Positions 53,307 to 62,175 of a stretch of 64,000 bases of DNA are shown here, piece after piece. Position 1 is the first letter of the stretch, and each line of letters opens with the position of its first letter. This stretch comes from Hymenobacter siberiensis (GTDB taxonomy: Bacteria > Bacteroidota > Bacteroidia > Cytophagales > Hymenobacteraceae), in contig NZ_JAHLZZ010000002.1 of assembly GCF_018967845.1 (NCBI RefSeq), positions 83,722 to 147,721 of the forward strand. The letters are read 5' to 3'. Under the pieces are notes generated by a model that saw only the letters and a list, made by a program, of their open reading frames with translations, was not told where the DNA came from and searched no databases. The translations under genes were made by a program, and so were the position numbers.

Positions 53307-54623
53307 ATGTCTATGCTACTCTTAATAGAATTCCAGGACCCGAAAGTTTACTTGGTGCCGCTGGGCATAGCTCTGATTCTGCTGGAAGCGGTGTTGAGCG
53401 CCCGGCACGACGAGCACCTTTACGAGTGGCGCGACTCGGCCGCCAGTGCTGGCATGGGGCTGGTGGCCACGCTGCTGGGCATTGCCACCAAGGCCGGGAC
53501 GCTGGTTGTGTTCTACGTCGTGTTCACGGCGCTAAGCCCCGTGCGGCAGCGCTGGCTGGGCTACGACGCGCTGAGCGCGGCCTCGGCCGTGGTCTGGGTG
53601 CTGGTTATCCTCGGCGACGATTTGAGCTTCTACTGGCACCACCGGCTCAGCCACACGGTGCGGGTGCTGTGGGCGGCGCACGTGGTGCATCACTCGTCGC
53701 AGCACTTCAACCTGGGCACGGCGTTTCGCAACGGCTGGGTGATTTTCTTCTACAAGCCCGTTTTCTGGCTGTGGCTGCCGGCGCTGGGCTTCCCGCCGGT
53801 GATGGTGGTGCTGGCCATGTCGATTAGCTCGCTCTACCAGTTCTTCCTGCACTCGCAGAAAATCCCGCACCTGGGATGGGCGGAGAAGGTGTTCAATACC
53901 CCGCAGCTGCACCAGGTGCACCACTCCTGCAACCACGCTTTTCTGGATAAAAACCACGGCGGCATCCTCATCATCTGGGACCGGCTCTTTGGCACCTACC
54001 TCGACAGCCGCCATCCCGAGGTGCGGCAGTTTGGGGTGCTCTCACCGCCCGCCTCGTTCCATCCCTGGACGATTTTTGCCCACGAGTTTCAGCACCTCGG
54101 GCACGACGTGCGGCAGGCCGCTTCGTGGTCCGACAAGCTGAAATACGTGTTTTACCCGCCCGGCTGGGCCCCCAACAACTCGGGCCAGACAGCCCGGCAG
54201 CTGCAACAGCAACTAGCGGCCCCTGAAACCTTGGCGCCGGCCCCCGAACGGGCTAAAAATGCCCCCGCAGTATGCCCCAATCACCCATCACCTCGTCTTT
54301 TTTTCCTGTCCCCGATGCACACGCTAACGACGCTTTCCCAAACACTGGCCCGACTCAAAAAGGAGGGCTACACCGAGGACTTCAACCTGAACGGAGCCTA
54401 CCTGGCCGGGCAGCGCTCGGCCATTCAGCTGGCCCCCGAGGAGTTTGTGGTGGACCAGCACTTCCGCTTCGAAGGCCCTACCGACCCGGCCGATGAAGCC
54501 GTGCTATACGCCATTTCCTCCGCCCGCTTCAATCTCAAAGGCACGCTGGTGAACGGCTACGGCGTGTCCAGCGACGAGGCCGCCGACCAGATTCTGCGCA
54601 CCATCCGGGAGCAGACGACTTAA
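53307..54623 (+). CDS. Sterol-desaturase-family membrane enzyme joined in frame to a PRPP-synthetase-like module
   Basis: The first 300 or so residues form a membrane di-iron hydroxylase/desaturase: about four hydrophobic helices and His boxes HHRLSH, HVVHHSSQHFN and HQVHHSCNHAF. From about residue 337 a second unit begins at an internal ATG (54315): MHTLTTLSQTLARLKKEGYTEDF, QLAPEEFVVDQHFRFEGPTD and LVNGYGVSSDEAADQIL. It resembles the short Bacteroidota proteins annotated as phosphoribosylpyrophosphate synthetase-like, which normally are separate genes. The bridge (APAVCPNHPSPRLFFLSP) looks like an intergenic leader, so a lost stop codon is likely. The final TAA is also the first three bases of a palindromic repeat. 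Confidence 0.8.
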   Translation: MSMLLLIEFQDPKVYLVPLGIALILLEAVLSARHDEHLYEWRDSAASAGMGLVATLLGIATKAGTLVVFYVVFTALSPVRQRWLGYDALSAASAVVWVLVILGDDLSFYWHHRLSHTVRVLWAAHVVHHSSQHFNLGTAFRNGWVIFFYKPVFWLWLPALGFPPVMVVLAMSISSLYQFFLHSQKIPHLGWAEKVFNTPQLHQVHHSCNHAFLDKNHGGILIIWDRLFGTYLDSRHPEVRQFGVLSPPASFHPWTIFAHEFQHLGHDVRQAASWSDKLKYVFYPPGWAPNNSGQTARQLQQQLAAPETLAPAPERAKNAPAVCPNHPSPRLFFLSPMHTLTTLSQTLARLKKEGYTEDFNLNGAYLAGQRSAIQLAPEEFVVDQHFRFEGPTDPADEAVLYAISSARFNLKGTLVNGYGVSSDEAADQILRTIREQTT

Positions 54624-54722
54624 CTCTACTTTGGCAGATTGAGCTAATTGGGGCTTCCGGGGTGTAGGGGCGGGTACGCCCCCGCCCCTACACCCAACCG
54701 ACAACCTACCAAAGTAGAGTTA
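54621..54722. repeat. MITE-like palindromic repeat, copy 2
   Basis: Inverted copy of the repeat at 30130-30247. The ends are TAACTCTACTTTGGCAG and its inverse, and the centre forms a GGGGCGGG/CCCGCCCC hairpin. It starts with the stop codon of the upstream gene. Confidence 0.8.
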
Positions 54723-55089
54723 GAGCCTATCTGAATAGTCTCTTAGCCGCCGCCTTCCTGGCTGGGGCCGCACCGGGCCGCCTGTTGCTCGTACTGCTGC
54801 TGGTGCCGCTGGTGCGGCGGCTGTTTGGGGGCGCACAATAGTAGAAACGGAAAACAACAGTAAGGAGCACTGGCCGGCCGGGTTGGAGTCCCCTGGTTTT
54901 GTGGCGGGCGAGGCATCTCGTAAGAAGGCCGTTTTAAGGTGTTTAGGGCAGCTTCGCCTGACGAGCACCTTTTGCCCTTTGAAAGCGCACGTTCTAGCTA
55001 TCTCGTTAATCAGTGGCCATTAAAGACCGCAATAGATGACTTAATGAGACGAAAACGACTTGTTAACGTTGAACCCTGACCTTTTTTAA
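54723..55089. other. Remnant-rich intergenic region
   Basis: A short plus-strand frame (54743-54841) encodes LAAAFLAGAAPGRLLLVLLL followed by VPLVRRLFGGAQ, possibly the tail of a membrane protein. AACGGAAAACAAC at 54847-54859 matches the repeat pair at 35491 and 35702. No complete gene is visible. Confidence 0.35.
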
Positions 55090-56154
55090 TAGGACTTACG
55101 CACTCGACTATACAAGTACTTGAATGAGTGGCTTTTGGTGTAACTGCCGCAGGTCGGGTGCCCATTGCTGCTGGTGCGCCTGATAAATAGTTTGCCCCAT
55201 GCGGCGGGCGTGTTGACGCAGCGATACCCACGCCCAATAACAACAGGCCAAGTGGTTGCGTTGCGCCACCTCCTTCCGGCACGGGCACTTCTCCGACCCC
55301 GTCAACTGTTTGAAGCTGCGGAGAAACTCCTCTACCTGCCAACGCACCTGCACGGCTTCAATTACTATTTCGCGGGTCAGATGAGTAGCCAAGTAATTGG
55401 CAATGAATCATTAAGTATCGCCGTTCGTGGTCACTAGCTTGAAGCGTTTTACGCCAAAGGGCACTTCTTTCAGGCGCACTTCCACGCCCTGACTCCAACC
55501 GCCGGGCGGCGGCGCTAGCGTAGTCAGGCCTTGGTAGCCGCTTTCTTTGGCCAGGCTCACCAACCGATTGCCTTTCAGGGTCGCGAAAAACGTCCAACCA
55601 GCACGATGAATGCGTTTCAAATTCGTGCTGCCCGCATACCAGGAATCAAATAAAATGGTGCGTGCCAGTAGTTTGCCCTCCGCCACAACCTGGTCAAACA
55701 TGGCCAGAAAATGGTCGTTTTTCGTCTGTTCGTCTTGGTCGGGCGCGTAGATGCGGTAATCCAGGGGGAGGAAATCCCCGGCTTCGCCGCTGCTATGCCC
55801 CAAATTGACCAGCCCAATGCCGGTGACCATGCCGTGCTCGTTGCCCGAATACTGCCGCTTGACCAGGGCGATAAAGCGGCTGTAGCGTTGGTCTTGTACG
55901 CTGTCGTCGACGAGCAGAAAAGCCGCAGGCGAATCGTGGAACAAGGGCTGAACTAATTCGTACAACAAATTGATTGACAGTGTGCTCGTGCGCAAAAACC
56001 GATTCACCTGGTCGTGGCTTACATCGGGCAGATGGGCGGCCAAATTCGTGCAGGTGCAGTTCGTGGACGTACTGAACAGGTACTCGATGCAAGCAGTTTG
56101 AGTCGGCATGAGCGGGCGGGTTTGCTTAAAGTACCCCAAAATGCGTAAGTCCTA
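55090..56154 (-). mobile_element. IS701/IS4-type insertion sequence
   Basis: Short inverted ends TAGGACTTACGCA (55090-55102) and TGCGTAAGTCCTA (56142-56154) enclose one minus-strand transposase gene; total 1065 bp. The target duplication is not clear. It lies directly before the oxidoreductase gene at 56166. Confidence 0.75.
55108..56139 (-). pseudogene. IS701/IS4-type transposase with two adjacent in-frame stops
   Basis: One frame throughout. The first part (56139-55411) carries LVDDSVQDQRYSRFIALVKR (first Asp), NEHGMVTGIGLVNLGHSS, TILFDSWYAGSTNLK (second Asp) and WTFFATLKGNRLV. TAA-TGA at 55413-55408 interrupts after TTNGDT; then FIANYLATHLTREIVIEAVQ, RWQVEEFLRSFKQLTG (catalytic Glu region) and a QRNHLACCYWAWVSLRQHAR tail complete the protein. 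Two tandem stops make read-through unlikely, so this copy is dead. Confidence 0.82.
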
Positions 56155-56165
56155 CTAAAGATATT

Positions 56166-57611
56166 ATGGCCGAAGATGCTGCTGATTTTGACCTGATTGT
56201 GCTTGGGGCCGGTTCGGCCGGGCTGGGACTGGCCCTGTTTATGGCCCGCATCAAGTTGCGGGTGCTACTCATCGACCTGACCCCCGAAGATGTGGGTGGC
56301 GACTGCCTAAACCACGGCTGCGTGCCCAGCAAGGCCCTTATTCATGCCGCGTGGCAGGTGCACCAGGCCCGGCAGGCCACCCAGTTTGGCTTGCAGGTGA
56401 GCGGCCCGGCCGACATGGAAAAAGTAATGGCCTACGTGCAGGGCCGGCAGGATATCATTCGGCACCACGAAAACCCGGACTATTTGCGCGGGTTGGGCAT
56501 CACCGTCGAAATCGGCACGCCCCGGTTTGTGGGCGACCACGCCGTGGAAATCAACGGCCACACCTACACCGGGCGCAAGCTGGTGGTAGCCACCGGCTCG
56601 CGCCCGCAGCAGCTGGAGGTGCCCGGCGCGGCGCAGGTGCGTCTTTATGACAACCAGCGCGTGTGGGACCTGCGCGAGCTGCCCGGGCGCCTGCTGGTGG
56701 TGGGCGGCGGCCCCAACGGCGTGGAATTGGGCCAGGCCATGCAGCGGCTGGGGTCGCAGGTGACCATCGTGCACCACGGGGCCAGCATCCTCGAAAAGGA
56801 GGACCCCGTCATCCGGGCCGTACTGGCCGAGCGGCTGCGGGCCGAGGGCCTTACCATTCACCTGGAGGCCGAAGTGGAGGCTTTCACGTCGGCCTCGCAG
56901 GCCCGCGTGAAGCCCAAAGCCGGCGACTCGCTTTCGGTGAATTTCGACGTGGTGTACGTGGCCATTGGGCGGCACGTGAGCTTTGAAGGGCTGCAGCTGG
57001 AGCAGGCCGGAGTGGAAGTGGACGAGAAAGGCCACATCCGGCTCAACGAGCATCTACAAACCACCAATCCCGATATTTTTGTGGCTGGCGATGCGGCCAA
57101 TTCACTCAAATTCAGCCACGGGGCCGAATTGCACGTGCGCCTGCTGCTATTCAATTTCTTCTCGCCCCTGAAGAAAAAGCTGAGCTACGACCATTTCTCC
57201 TGGGTCACTTTCACCGACCCCGAGGTGGCGCACTTCGGCCTCGATGCCGCCGAGCTCGACAAGCGCGGCACGGCCTATGAACGCTGGGAAACCGACTTTG
57301 CCGACGACGACCGGGCCGTGGTGGACAGCTACCGCGACGGCCGCCTGCTGCTCTTTATCGAGAAGAATGCCCTGCCGCTGCCCGGCCGCAAGCGCCGCAT
57401 TCTGGGTGGAGCCATGGTAGCCCCTGGCGCGGGCGAGCTCATTCAGGAGCTGATTCTGGCCAATGCCAGCGGGCTGGGCATCAGCGAGATTTTCGACAAA
57501 GTGTACCCGTACCCGGTGGCGGCCCGCATCAACCAGAAGCTCATCGTGGAGCACCAGGAAGTATCGTCGCTGCTGCAAACGGCGCTCGATGTGGCGTTTA
57601 AGCTGCAATAA
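56166..57611 (+). CDS. FAD/NAD(P)-dependent disulfide oxidoreductase (mercuric reductase-like)
   Basis: A 481-residue class I flavoprotein. The FAD-binding N terminus is FDLIVLGAGSAGLGLALFMA. The redox-active disulfide lies in GGDCLNHGCVPSKALIHA near residue 45. The NAD(P)-binding segment is LLVVGGGPNGVELGQAMQRL near 180. The second FAD segment is NPDIFVAGDAANSLKFSH near 300, followed by an interface domain (TFTDPEVAHFGL). It lacks the N-terminal HMA and C-terminal Cys pair of MerA, so a general disulfide or quinone reductase is possible. It starts 12 bases beyond the IS end; any original promoter may have been displaced. Confidence 0.87.
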   Translation: MAEDAADFDLIVLGAGSAGLGLALFMARIKLRVLLIDLTPEDVGGDCLNHGCVPSKALIHAAWQVHQARQATQFGLQVSGPADMEKVMAYVQGRQDIIRHHENPDYLRGLGITVEIGTPRFVGDHAVEINGHTYTGRKLVVATGSRPQQLEVPGAAQVRLYDNQRVWDLRELPGRLLVVGGGPNGVELGQAMQRLGSQVTIVHHGASILEKEDPVIRAVLAERLRAEGLTIHLEAEVEAFTSASQARVKPKAGDSLSVNFDVVYVAIGRHVSFEGLQLEQAGVEVDEKGHIRLNEHLQTTNPDIFVAGDAANSLKFSHGAELHVRLLLFNFFSPLKKKLSYDHFSWVTFTDPEVAHFGLDAAELDKRGTAYERWETDFADDDRAVVDSYRDGRLLLFIEKNALPLPGRKRRILGGAMVAPGAGELIQELILANASGLGISEIFDKVYPYPVAARINQKLIVEHQEVSSLLQTALDVAFKLQ

Positions 57612-57862
57612 GACCCTGGCCAGAGCGGGGCAATTGTGCGGCGGCGCACCGATACCCGCCGGCATTGGCTGGAGATGGTGCATTTTCCGTCTCAGGGCAG
57701 GTGGTAAGCACAGGAGCCGGCGGCAAGGCATGACCAGCCAGGAGCGGAACTGATGAAAAAAGTTTGCGCGCAATTGTAAGGTTAGGGCAAAAGAGTTGAA
57801 CTACTGCCCTGTCTCCGGAACGGCCGGGGCCACACACACTCCAACCTTTTTCAATTATTGCC

Positions 57863-58257
57863 ATGACTACTCCCATAAAAATTCTCGTAGCCGGCCTGGT
57901 GGCCACTGGTGCCATGACCCTGCTGATGCTGATGGCCCCGATGATGGACATGCCCCTCATGAATATTGGGTCATGCTCGGCGGCATGCTGGGCACCTCAG
58001 ACATGGTGGGCTGGATGATGCATTTTATGATTGGGGTGGTCTTCACCGCCGCCTATGCCTTTTTCTTCAACCAGCGTTTGCCCATCGGCAGCCCCGTGGC
58101 GCGGGGCGCGGCCTACGGCATGCTGGTATTTGCAATGGCCCAGGTGATGTTTGCTCTTATGCGGGCCATGGGTCTGCTGGGCCACCTGGTGTTTGGGGTC
58201 GTGCTGGGCGGCTTTTTCAGCACCCAGCGCGCTACCGTCGCGCACCCGTTGGCCTAG
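57863..58257 (+). pseudogene. DUF6789-like small membrane protein, frameshifted
   Basis: The frame from ATG 57863 encodes TTPIKILVAGLVATGAMTLL, MLMAPMMDMPLMNIG and soon stops. Another frame continues VMLGGMLGTSDMVGWMMHFM, FTAAYAFFFNQRLPIG and LGHLVFGVVLGGFFSTQ. Adding one G to the GGG at 57968-57970 joins them as MNIGVMLGG, giving a 131-residue protein with four helices. DUF6789-type assignment is from the GWMMHFMIG and Y-x-x-x-F pattern and is moderately sure. The lesion is in a G run, so sequencing error must be considered. Confidence 0.7.
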
Positions 58258-58320
58258 CCTGTTTTGCCTCGCCAGGCTTACCCGTTGGCGTTGACACCCT
58301 GACCACGCCCTAAAAAAACA

Positions 58321-58367
58321 CCGCTGGGCCGCCCGGATACAATCAGTGTATCCGGGCGGCCCAGCGG
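58321..58367. terminator. Perfect 20-bp bidirectional hairpin
   Basis: Arms 58321-58340 and 58348-58367 are exact reverse complements around a 7-base loop, between two convergent genes (ends at 58257 and 58400). An A7 run sits on the left (58313-58319). Confidence 0.8.
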
Positions 58368-58399
58368 CTTTGGTGTTTGAACCGCAACCGACGGCGGGC

Positions 58400-59161
58400 T
58401 TAGCTCAGCAGCTGCCGGGCAATGTCGGGCAGGGTGGGGCCGGTGAGGGTGGGCGCGGGGGCCAGCGGGTAGATTTGCTGGCCGGGGCGGGCAATAAAAG
58501 CCGCCTGCAGGCCGGCCAGCTGCGCCCCGGCCGTGTCCCAGCCGTGGGCGGCCACCAGCATGGCCTGGGCGGGAGCCACTTTCAACTTCTCGCAGGTGCT
58601 GTGGTAAGTGTCGGGGTGGGGCTTGTAGCGCTTGAGCGCGTCGATGCTGAGCAGTTGCTCGAAAAAGCCGGTGAGGCCGGCGTAGGCCATCTGCTTTTGC
58701 ACCGTGGCATCGGGCGAGTTGGTGAGCGTGACCATGCGGAAGCCCGCCTTTTGCAGCGCCGTGAGACCGGGAATGATATCGGGATGCGGGGGCAGCTCGG
58801 TGATGAGCGTGAGCAGCTCCTTTTTGCGGGCGGCCGGGCGCGCCGGCTGGCCCAGGGCCTGGGCCAGCATGTCGAGGGCGGCATCGCCAATCTGCCCGAA
58901 GTTGTGGTAGTTACCGGTCACAGTATCGACCAGCGAGTATTGCAGCAGCAGCGAAAACCACTGCTTGAAGGCCGTTTCGGACTTAAATTCCTGGTTGACG
59001 GCCCGCTGCAGCTTGCCCAGGTCGAGCATGGTTTCGTTGACGTCGAAAATCAGCAGCTTGGGGCGGTTGGGGGCTTCAGCCATGGCGGACAGGGAAATGG
59101 GCAGGGCCGCAGCGGCAGTGACCAGGGCGAGGGAGGATAAAACAAAACGTCGGGTAACCAT
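58400..59161 (-). CDS. Exported haloacid dehalogenase-type (HAD) hydrolase
   Basis: A 253-residue HAD protein related to 2-haloacid dehalogenase type II. The N terminus MVTRRFVLSSLALVTAAAAL has a twin Arg followed by a hydrophobic stretch, a Tat-like export signal. Motif I is LLIFDVNETMLDL (nucleophile Asp), motif II is MVTLTNSPDA, motif III Lys is LKRYKPHPDTYHS and motif IV is VAAHGWDTAGAQLAG. Start ATG at 59161 begins right at the signal; the longer frame to 59248 is not convincing. Whether the substrate is a haloacid or a phosphate ester is open; the N-E-T after the Asp favours the dehalogenase group. Confidence 0.85.
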   Translation of the reverse strand: MVTRRFVLSSLALVTAAAALPISLSAMAEAPNRPKLLIFDVNETMLDLGKLQRAVNQEFKSETAFKQWFSLLLQYSLVDTVTGNYHNFGQIGDAALDMLAQALGQPARPAARKKELLTLITELPPHPDIIPGLTALQKAGFRMVTLTNSPDATVQKQMAYAGLTGFFEQLLSIDALKRYKPHPDTYHSTCEKLKVAPAQAMLVAAHGWDTAGAQLAGLQAAFIARPGQQIYPLAPAPTLTGPTLPDIARQLLS

Positions 59162-59444
59162 GGCCCTGCTTACGCAGCCCGGCAGCATCGGGCTGGCTAA
59201 AACCGCAGTTTTTTTTGCAAAAGCCTGCCTTCGCTGGCCAAGGGCCACGGCCCGACAACCTTATGCAGTGCCCCGCAGTTTCTGCTAATCCAGTTGCTCG
59301 CGGTGGCCCGCCTGCACTGCTTGTAGCGGGCTGCCGCCTCGCCCGTCCGGCCAGCACGGCGGGCCGCCAATACTTTGCTACCGGCGCGGGGCACCAAACG
59401 AGTCAGGGGCACCAAACAATGCCCGGCTACTATTCCATTTCCCT

Positions 59445-60320
59445 ATGATTATCGAACGAAAAGCTTTTTCATACAAGGGAAAAGTCATCATTGAAAAGGT
59501 GCTGATTAGCGCCCCTTATCGGTACGAAGCTATTTTTCATAACGAAGGCTGCTTTATCCAGATAAGGGGAGCCGGCACCAAGCTGCTTTCAGTGGAAGAC
59601 AGCCTGCTGATAGAAAATCAGGAGGCTGTGCTGATGAAATGCGGGACTTATTTTCTGGATTTTATCAATAAAATAGCGGGCGATACGGTTGAAGTTCTAG
59701 CCATTCATTTATACCCCGATATTCTAAAGCAAATATACAGCACCGAGCTGCCGGCCCTGATTGAGAAGCGCGCCTACGACGGCAAAAGCAACGTTATTGC
59801 CAATGAGAGCGTAATTTCCCGGTATATCGAATCTTTGGAATTTTATTTCCAGAACCCCGCGCTGGTCAACGATGACTTGCTGGAATTAAAGATAAAGGAG
59901 CTGGTTCTGCTATTGGTGCAGACTAAAAATGCAGCCTCTATTCTGGAATTAGTAACCGACTTATATTCTTCGCGAAATATCAATATTAAAAATATTATCG
60001 ACCTGCATAAACACTCCAATCTGAGCATCGAGGAGCTGGCCGCGCTATGCAGCCTGAGCTTATCGGCTTTTAAACGGGCATTTAAGAAAATATACAACGA
60101 TAATCCGACGCACTATTTCATTAATGAAAAGCTGCGGAAAGCCAAGGAGCTGCTTATCATTTCCGATTTATCGATTGGGGAAATTGCTTACGAATCCGGA
60201 TTTAACGACCCGTTATATTTCACCCGGTTGTTTGGCAAAAAAGAAGGCGTCACGCCCAGTAATTACCGGGCCACGCACGCCCTGTATTCGCCGGAGGGCA
60301 ACGACGCCCGGGTAGGCTAA
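59445..60320 (+). CDS. AraC-family transcriptional regulator
   Basis: A 291-residue regulator with an N-terminal sensing domain and a C-terminal AraC DNA-binding domain: NLSIEELAALCSLSLSAFKR (first HTH) and LSIGEIAYESGFNDPLYFTR (second HTH), residues about 190-275. The sequence is visibly richer in A and T than its neighbours (many ATT, AAA and TTA codons), which hints at transfer or a different selective regime. It precedes the CMD-type gene by 210 bases in the same direction and probably controls it, judging from position. Confidence 0.9.
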   Translation: MIIERKAFSYKGKVIIEKVLISAPYRYEAIFHNEGCFIQIRGAGTKLLSVEDSLLIENQEAVLMKCGTYFLDFINKIAGDTVEVLAIHLYPDILKQIYSTELPALIEKRAYDGKSNVIANESVISRYIESLEFYFQNPALVNDDLLELKIKELVLLLVQTKNAASILELVTDLYSSRNINIKNIIDLHKHSNLSIEELAALCSLSLSAFKRAFKKIYNDNPTHYFINEKLRKAKELLIISDLSIGEIAYESGFNDPLYFTRLFGKKEGVTPSNYRATHALYSPEGNDARVG

Positions 60321-60428
60321 CGCCGGTGGCACGGGCCGCCCGGCTGCGTCGGGCATGCCGGTTCCTCCCGCAAGCCCCGACAAAACCAGCCGTGGCCCAA
60401 ATGTCCATAACGTAGAACGTATTGTCCA

Positions 60429-60458
60429 TTTGACCGCTCTGGGCGGCCGGTACCTTTG
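60429..60458 (+). promoter_or_regulatory. Bacteroidota consensus promoter for the CMD-type gene
   Basis: TTTG at 60429-60432 and TACCTTTG at 60451-60458 fit the TTTG-N17-23-TAnnTTTG consensus exactly with an 18-base spacer. Expected transcript start about 60465, leaving a leader of about 65 bases. Confidence 0.65.
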
Positions 60459-60530
60459 TGATAAGCAAGCTGCCACCAAGAAGGCCTCGCCTTTGAGCAG
60501 CGCCTATTCACTTTTTTAAATCAGAATCTC

Positions 60531-61088
60531 ATGAGCACTTTCCCAATTCACACCCTCGAAACGGCCCCCGAAAAAAGCAAGCCATTTCTGGAAAACTCCC
60601 TGAAGTCGTTTGGCATGATTCCCGGCCTGCATGGCGCGCTGGCCGAATCGCCCGGGCTGCTGGAAGCCTACCAGATGCTGCACAAGCTGTTCACCGAGTC
60701 GTCGTTCAACAACGACGAGCAGACGGTGGTGTGGCAGACCATCAACGTGGAGCACGAGTGCCACTACTGTGTTCCGGCCCACACCGGTATTGCCCACATG
60801 ATGAAGGTAGACCCGGCCATTACCGAAGCGCTGCGCAACAAAACGGCGCTGCCCACCGAAAAGCTACAGGCTTTGCACGATTTCACGCTGTCGATGGTCC
60901 GGAACCGGGGCCGCGTTTCCGAGCAGGAGCAGGAGGCCTTCTACGCCGCCGGCTACACTCAGCGCCAAGTGCTGGACATTATCCTGGGCTTGTCCCAGAA
61001 GGTGATTAGCAACTACACCAACCACGTTGCTGAAACGCCGGTGGATGCCGCTTTCCAGAAGTTTGCCTGGCAGCCGGCAACGGTCTAA
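60531..61088 (+). CDS. Carboxymuconolactone decarboxylase/AhpD-family protein
   Basis: A 185-residue soluble protein. The AhpD-like motif is VEHECHYCVPAHTGIA near residue 80: a redox CxxC followed three residues on by His, as in peroxidase-partner AhpD proteins. Helical elements include GMIPGLHGALAESPGLLEAY and ALHDFTLSMVRNRGRVSEQE. It probably acts in alkyl peroxide or other oxidant defence; some relatives are true decarboxylases. It has its own consensus promoter and a downstream hairpin, and the upstream AraC gene is a likely regulator. Confidence 0.9.
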   Translation: MSTFPIHTLETAPEKSKPFLENSLKSFGMIPGLHGALAESPGLLEAYQMLHKLFTESSFNNDEQTVVWQTINVEHECHYCVPAHTGIAHMMKVDPAITEALRNKTALPTEKLQALHDFTLSMVRNRGRVSEQEQEAFYAAGYTQRQVLDIILGLSQKVISNYTNHVAETPVDAAFQKFAWQPATV

Positions 61089-61091
61089 TGG

Positions 61092-61135
61092 TGCGTTGAA
61101 CAAGAAAGAAGAATTATTCTCTCTTGTTCAACGCA
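61092..61135 (+). terminator. 14-bp hairpin after the CMD-type gene
   Basis: TGCGTTGAACAAGA (61092-61105) pairs perfectly with 61122-61135 around a 16-base AT-rich loop, four bases after the gene stop. Confidence 0.65.
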
Positions 61136-61285
61136 TGGCTATTCTACGATTGACCTCAAAAGTCGGCTTGCCGGCTTTTGATGCGTATAGCCATTTTTAC
61201 GACGCTTACCGGCGGCGGGTGCACGAGCGCCTTCCAGACATATGGGCCGGAAAGTACCCGGCCCGCCACCGGCCCCGTAAGCCGC

Positions 61286-61544
61286 CTAGCTCGCCGCCGG
61301 GCCGGAATAGCCGGCCTGGCGAATGAGCTGGTCGAGCTGCTGCGCCAGTTCGGGCGAGAGGGTTTCATCGGGTTGCCCCAGCCGCCGGGCCAGCCGCGCC
61401 ACTACCTGCGTTTGCTGGGCATAGCGGCGGCACAGCACGCACATGCTTAGGTGGGCCACACGCTGGCACGCTCGGTGGGGGAGAGGGGCAGCTCGGCCCG
61501 CTTCTCGATGAGCAGGCACCGTTGCAGTTGAATCAGGCTGACAT
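61286..61544 (-). pseudogene. Anti-sigma/zinc-finger-like gene, frameshifted
   Basis: The minus strand encodes LIQLQRCLLIEKRAELPLSP and TERASVW in one frame, then stops; the other frame supplies HLSMCVLCRRYAQQTQVVAR, LGQPDETLSPELAQQLDQLI and the end. Small proteins with C-x-x-C-rich HLxxCxLCRRYxxQ follow ECF sigma genes in Bacteroidota and act as anti-sigma factors. One extra base near 61454-61458 and an out-of-frame start (ATG 61544) break it. It is 26 bases downstream of the sigma pseudogene. Confidence 0.65.
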
Positions 61545-61569
61545 AGCGATAAGAAACGATAGGGAGGTA

Positions 61570-62161
61570 TTAGGAGCCCGAAAACCAGTGCTTTTCCAGA
61601 CACTTGCGCAGCTGCAGCTTGGCCCGGTGAATGATGCCCAGTAGTTGGCCGGCGAGATGGCCAGCTGCTGACAGATTTCCTCGCCCGACATTTCTTCCAC
61701 GAAGCGCAGGCTGAACACGGCCTGGTGCTGGGCGGGCAGCCGACCCTGGCAGCCGAGCAGCTGCTCGGCCAGCTCGCGCTGTTCGAGCTGGGTGTCGGCG
61801 GCAGCCCATTCCCGGGGCTTTGCGCCACTGCGTGCGGGCTCCGGTTTCGAAGTAGGTGCCGTTGCCGGCCTCATCGGCCGCGCCGAGCAGCGGCACCAGC
61901 GGCGAGCGGGCCTGCTGGCGGTAGTAGTCGATGAGCTTGCGGCGCAGAATCACGAACAGCCAGGTACACTCCGACGACTCCTGCCTGAACGAAGCCAGCG
62001 TGCCCAACGTACTCACGATGGTTTCCTGCACCAGCTCCTATTGCGGCGGCCACCGTGGCCACCCGGTGGCGGGCAAAGCGGAACATTTCGTTGCCGTAGC
62101 GGCTCAGTCACAAGTGGGGCTCAGGCGTGGTCGCAGCAGTAGGAGCGGGGGCAGGAAGCAT
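61570..62161 (-). pseudogene. ECF-type sigma-70 factor, heavily decayed
   Basis: From ATG at 62161 (MLPAPAPTAATTPEPHL) the frame reaches TGA at 62110-62108 where relatives would have Trp, then LSRYGNEMFRFARHRV (region 2). It then needs a frame change near 62035-62045 to ELVQETIVSTLGTLASFRQE, SSECTWLFVILRRKLIDYYR (region 2.4). A second change near 61810 leads to WAAADTQLEQRELAEQLLG and HQAVFSLRFVEEMSGEEICQ (region 4), and a third near 61640 to IIHRAKLQLRKCLEKHW. At least four lesions, so the gene is dead unless the sequence is poor. Its cognate anti-sigma gene is also broken. Confidence 0.75.
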
Positions 62162-62175
62162 AAGACGTATAATAG

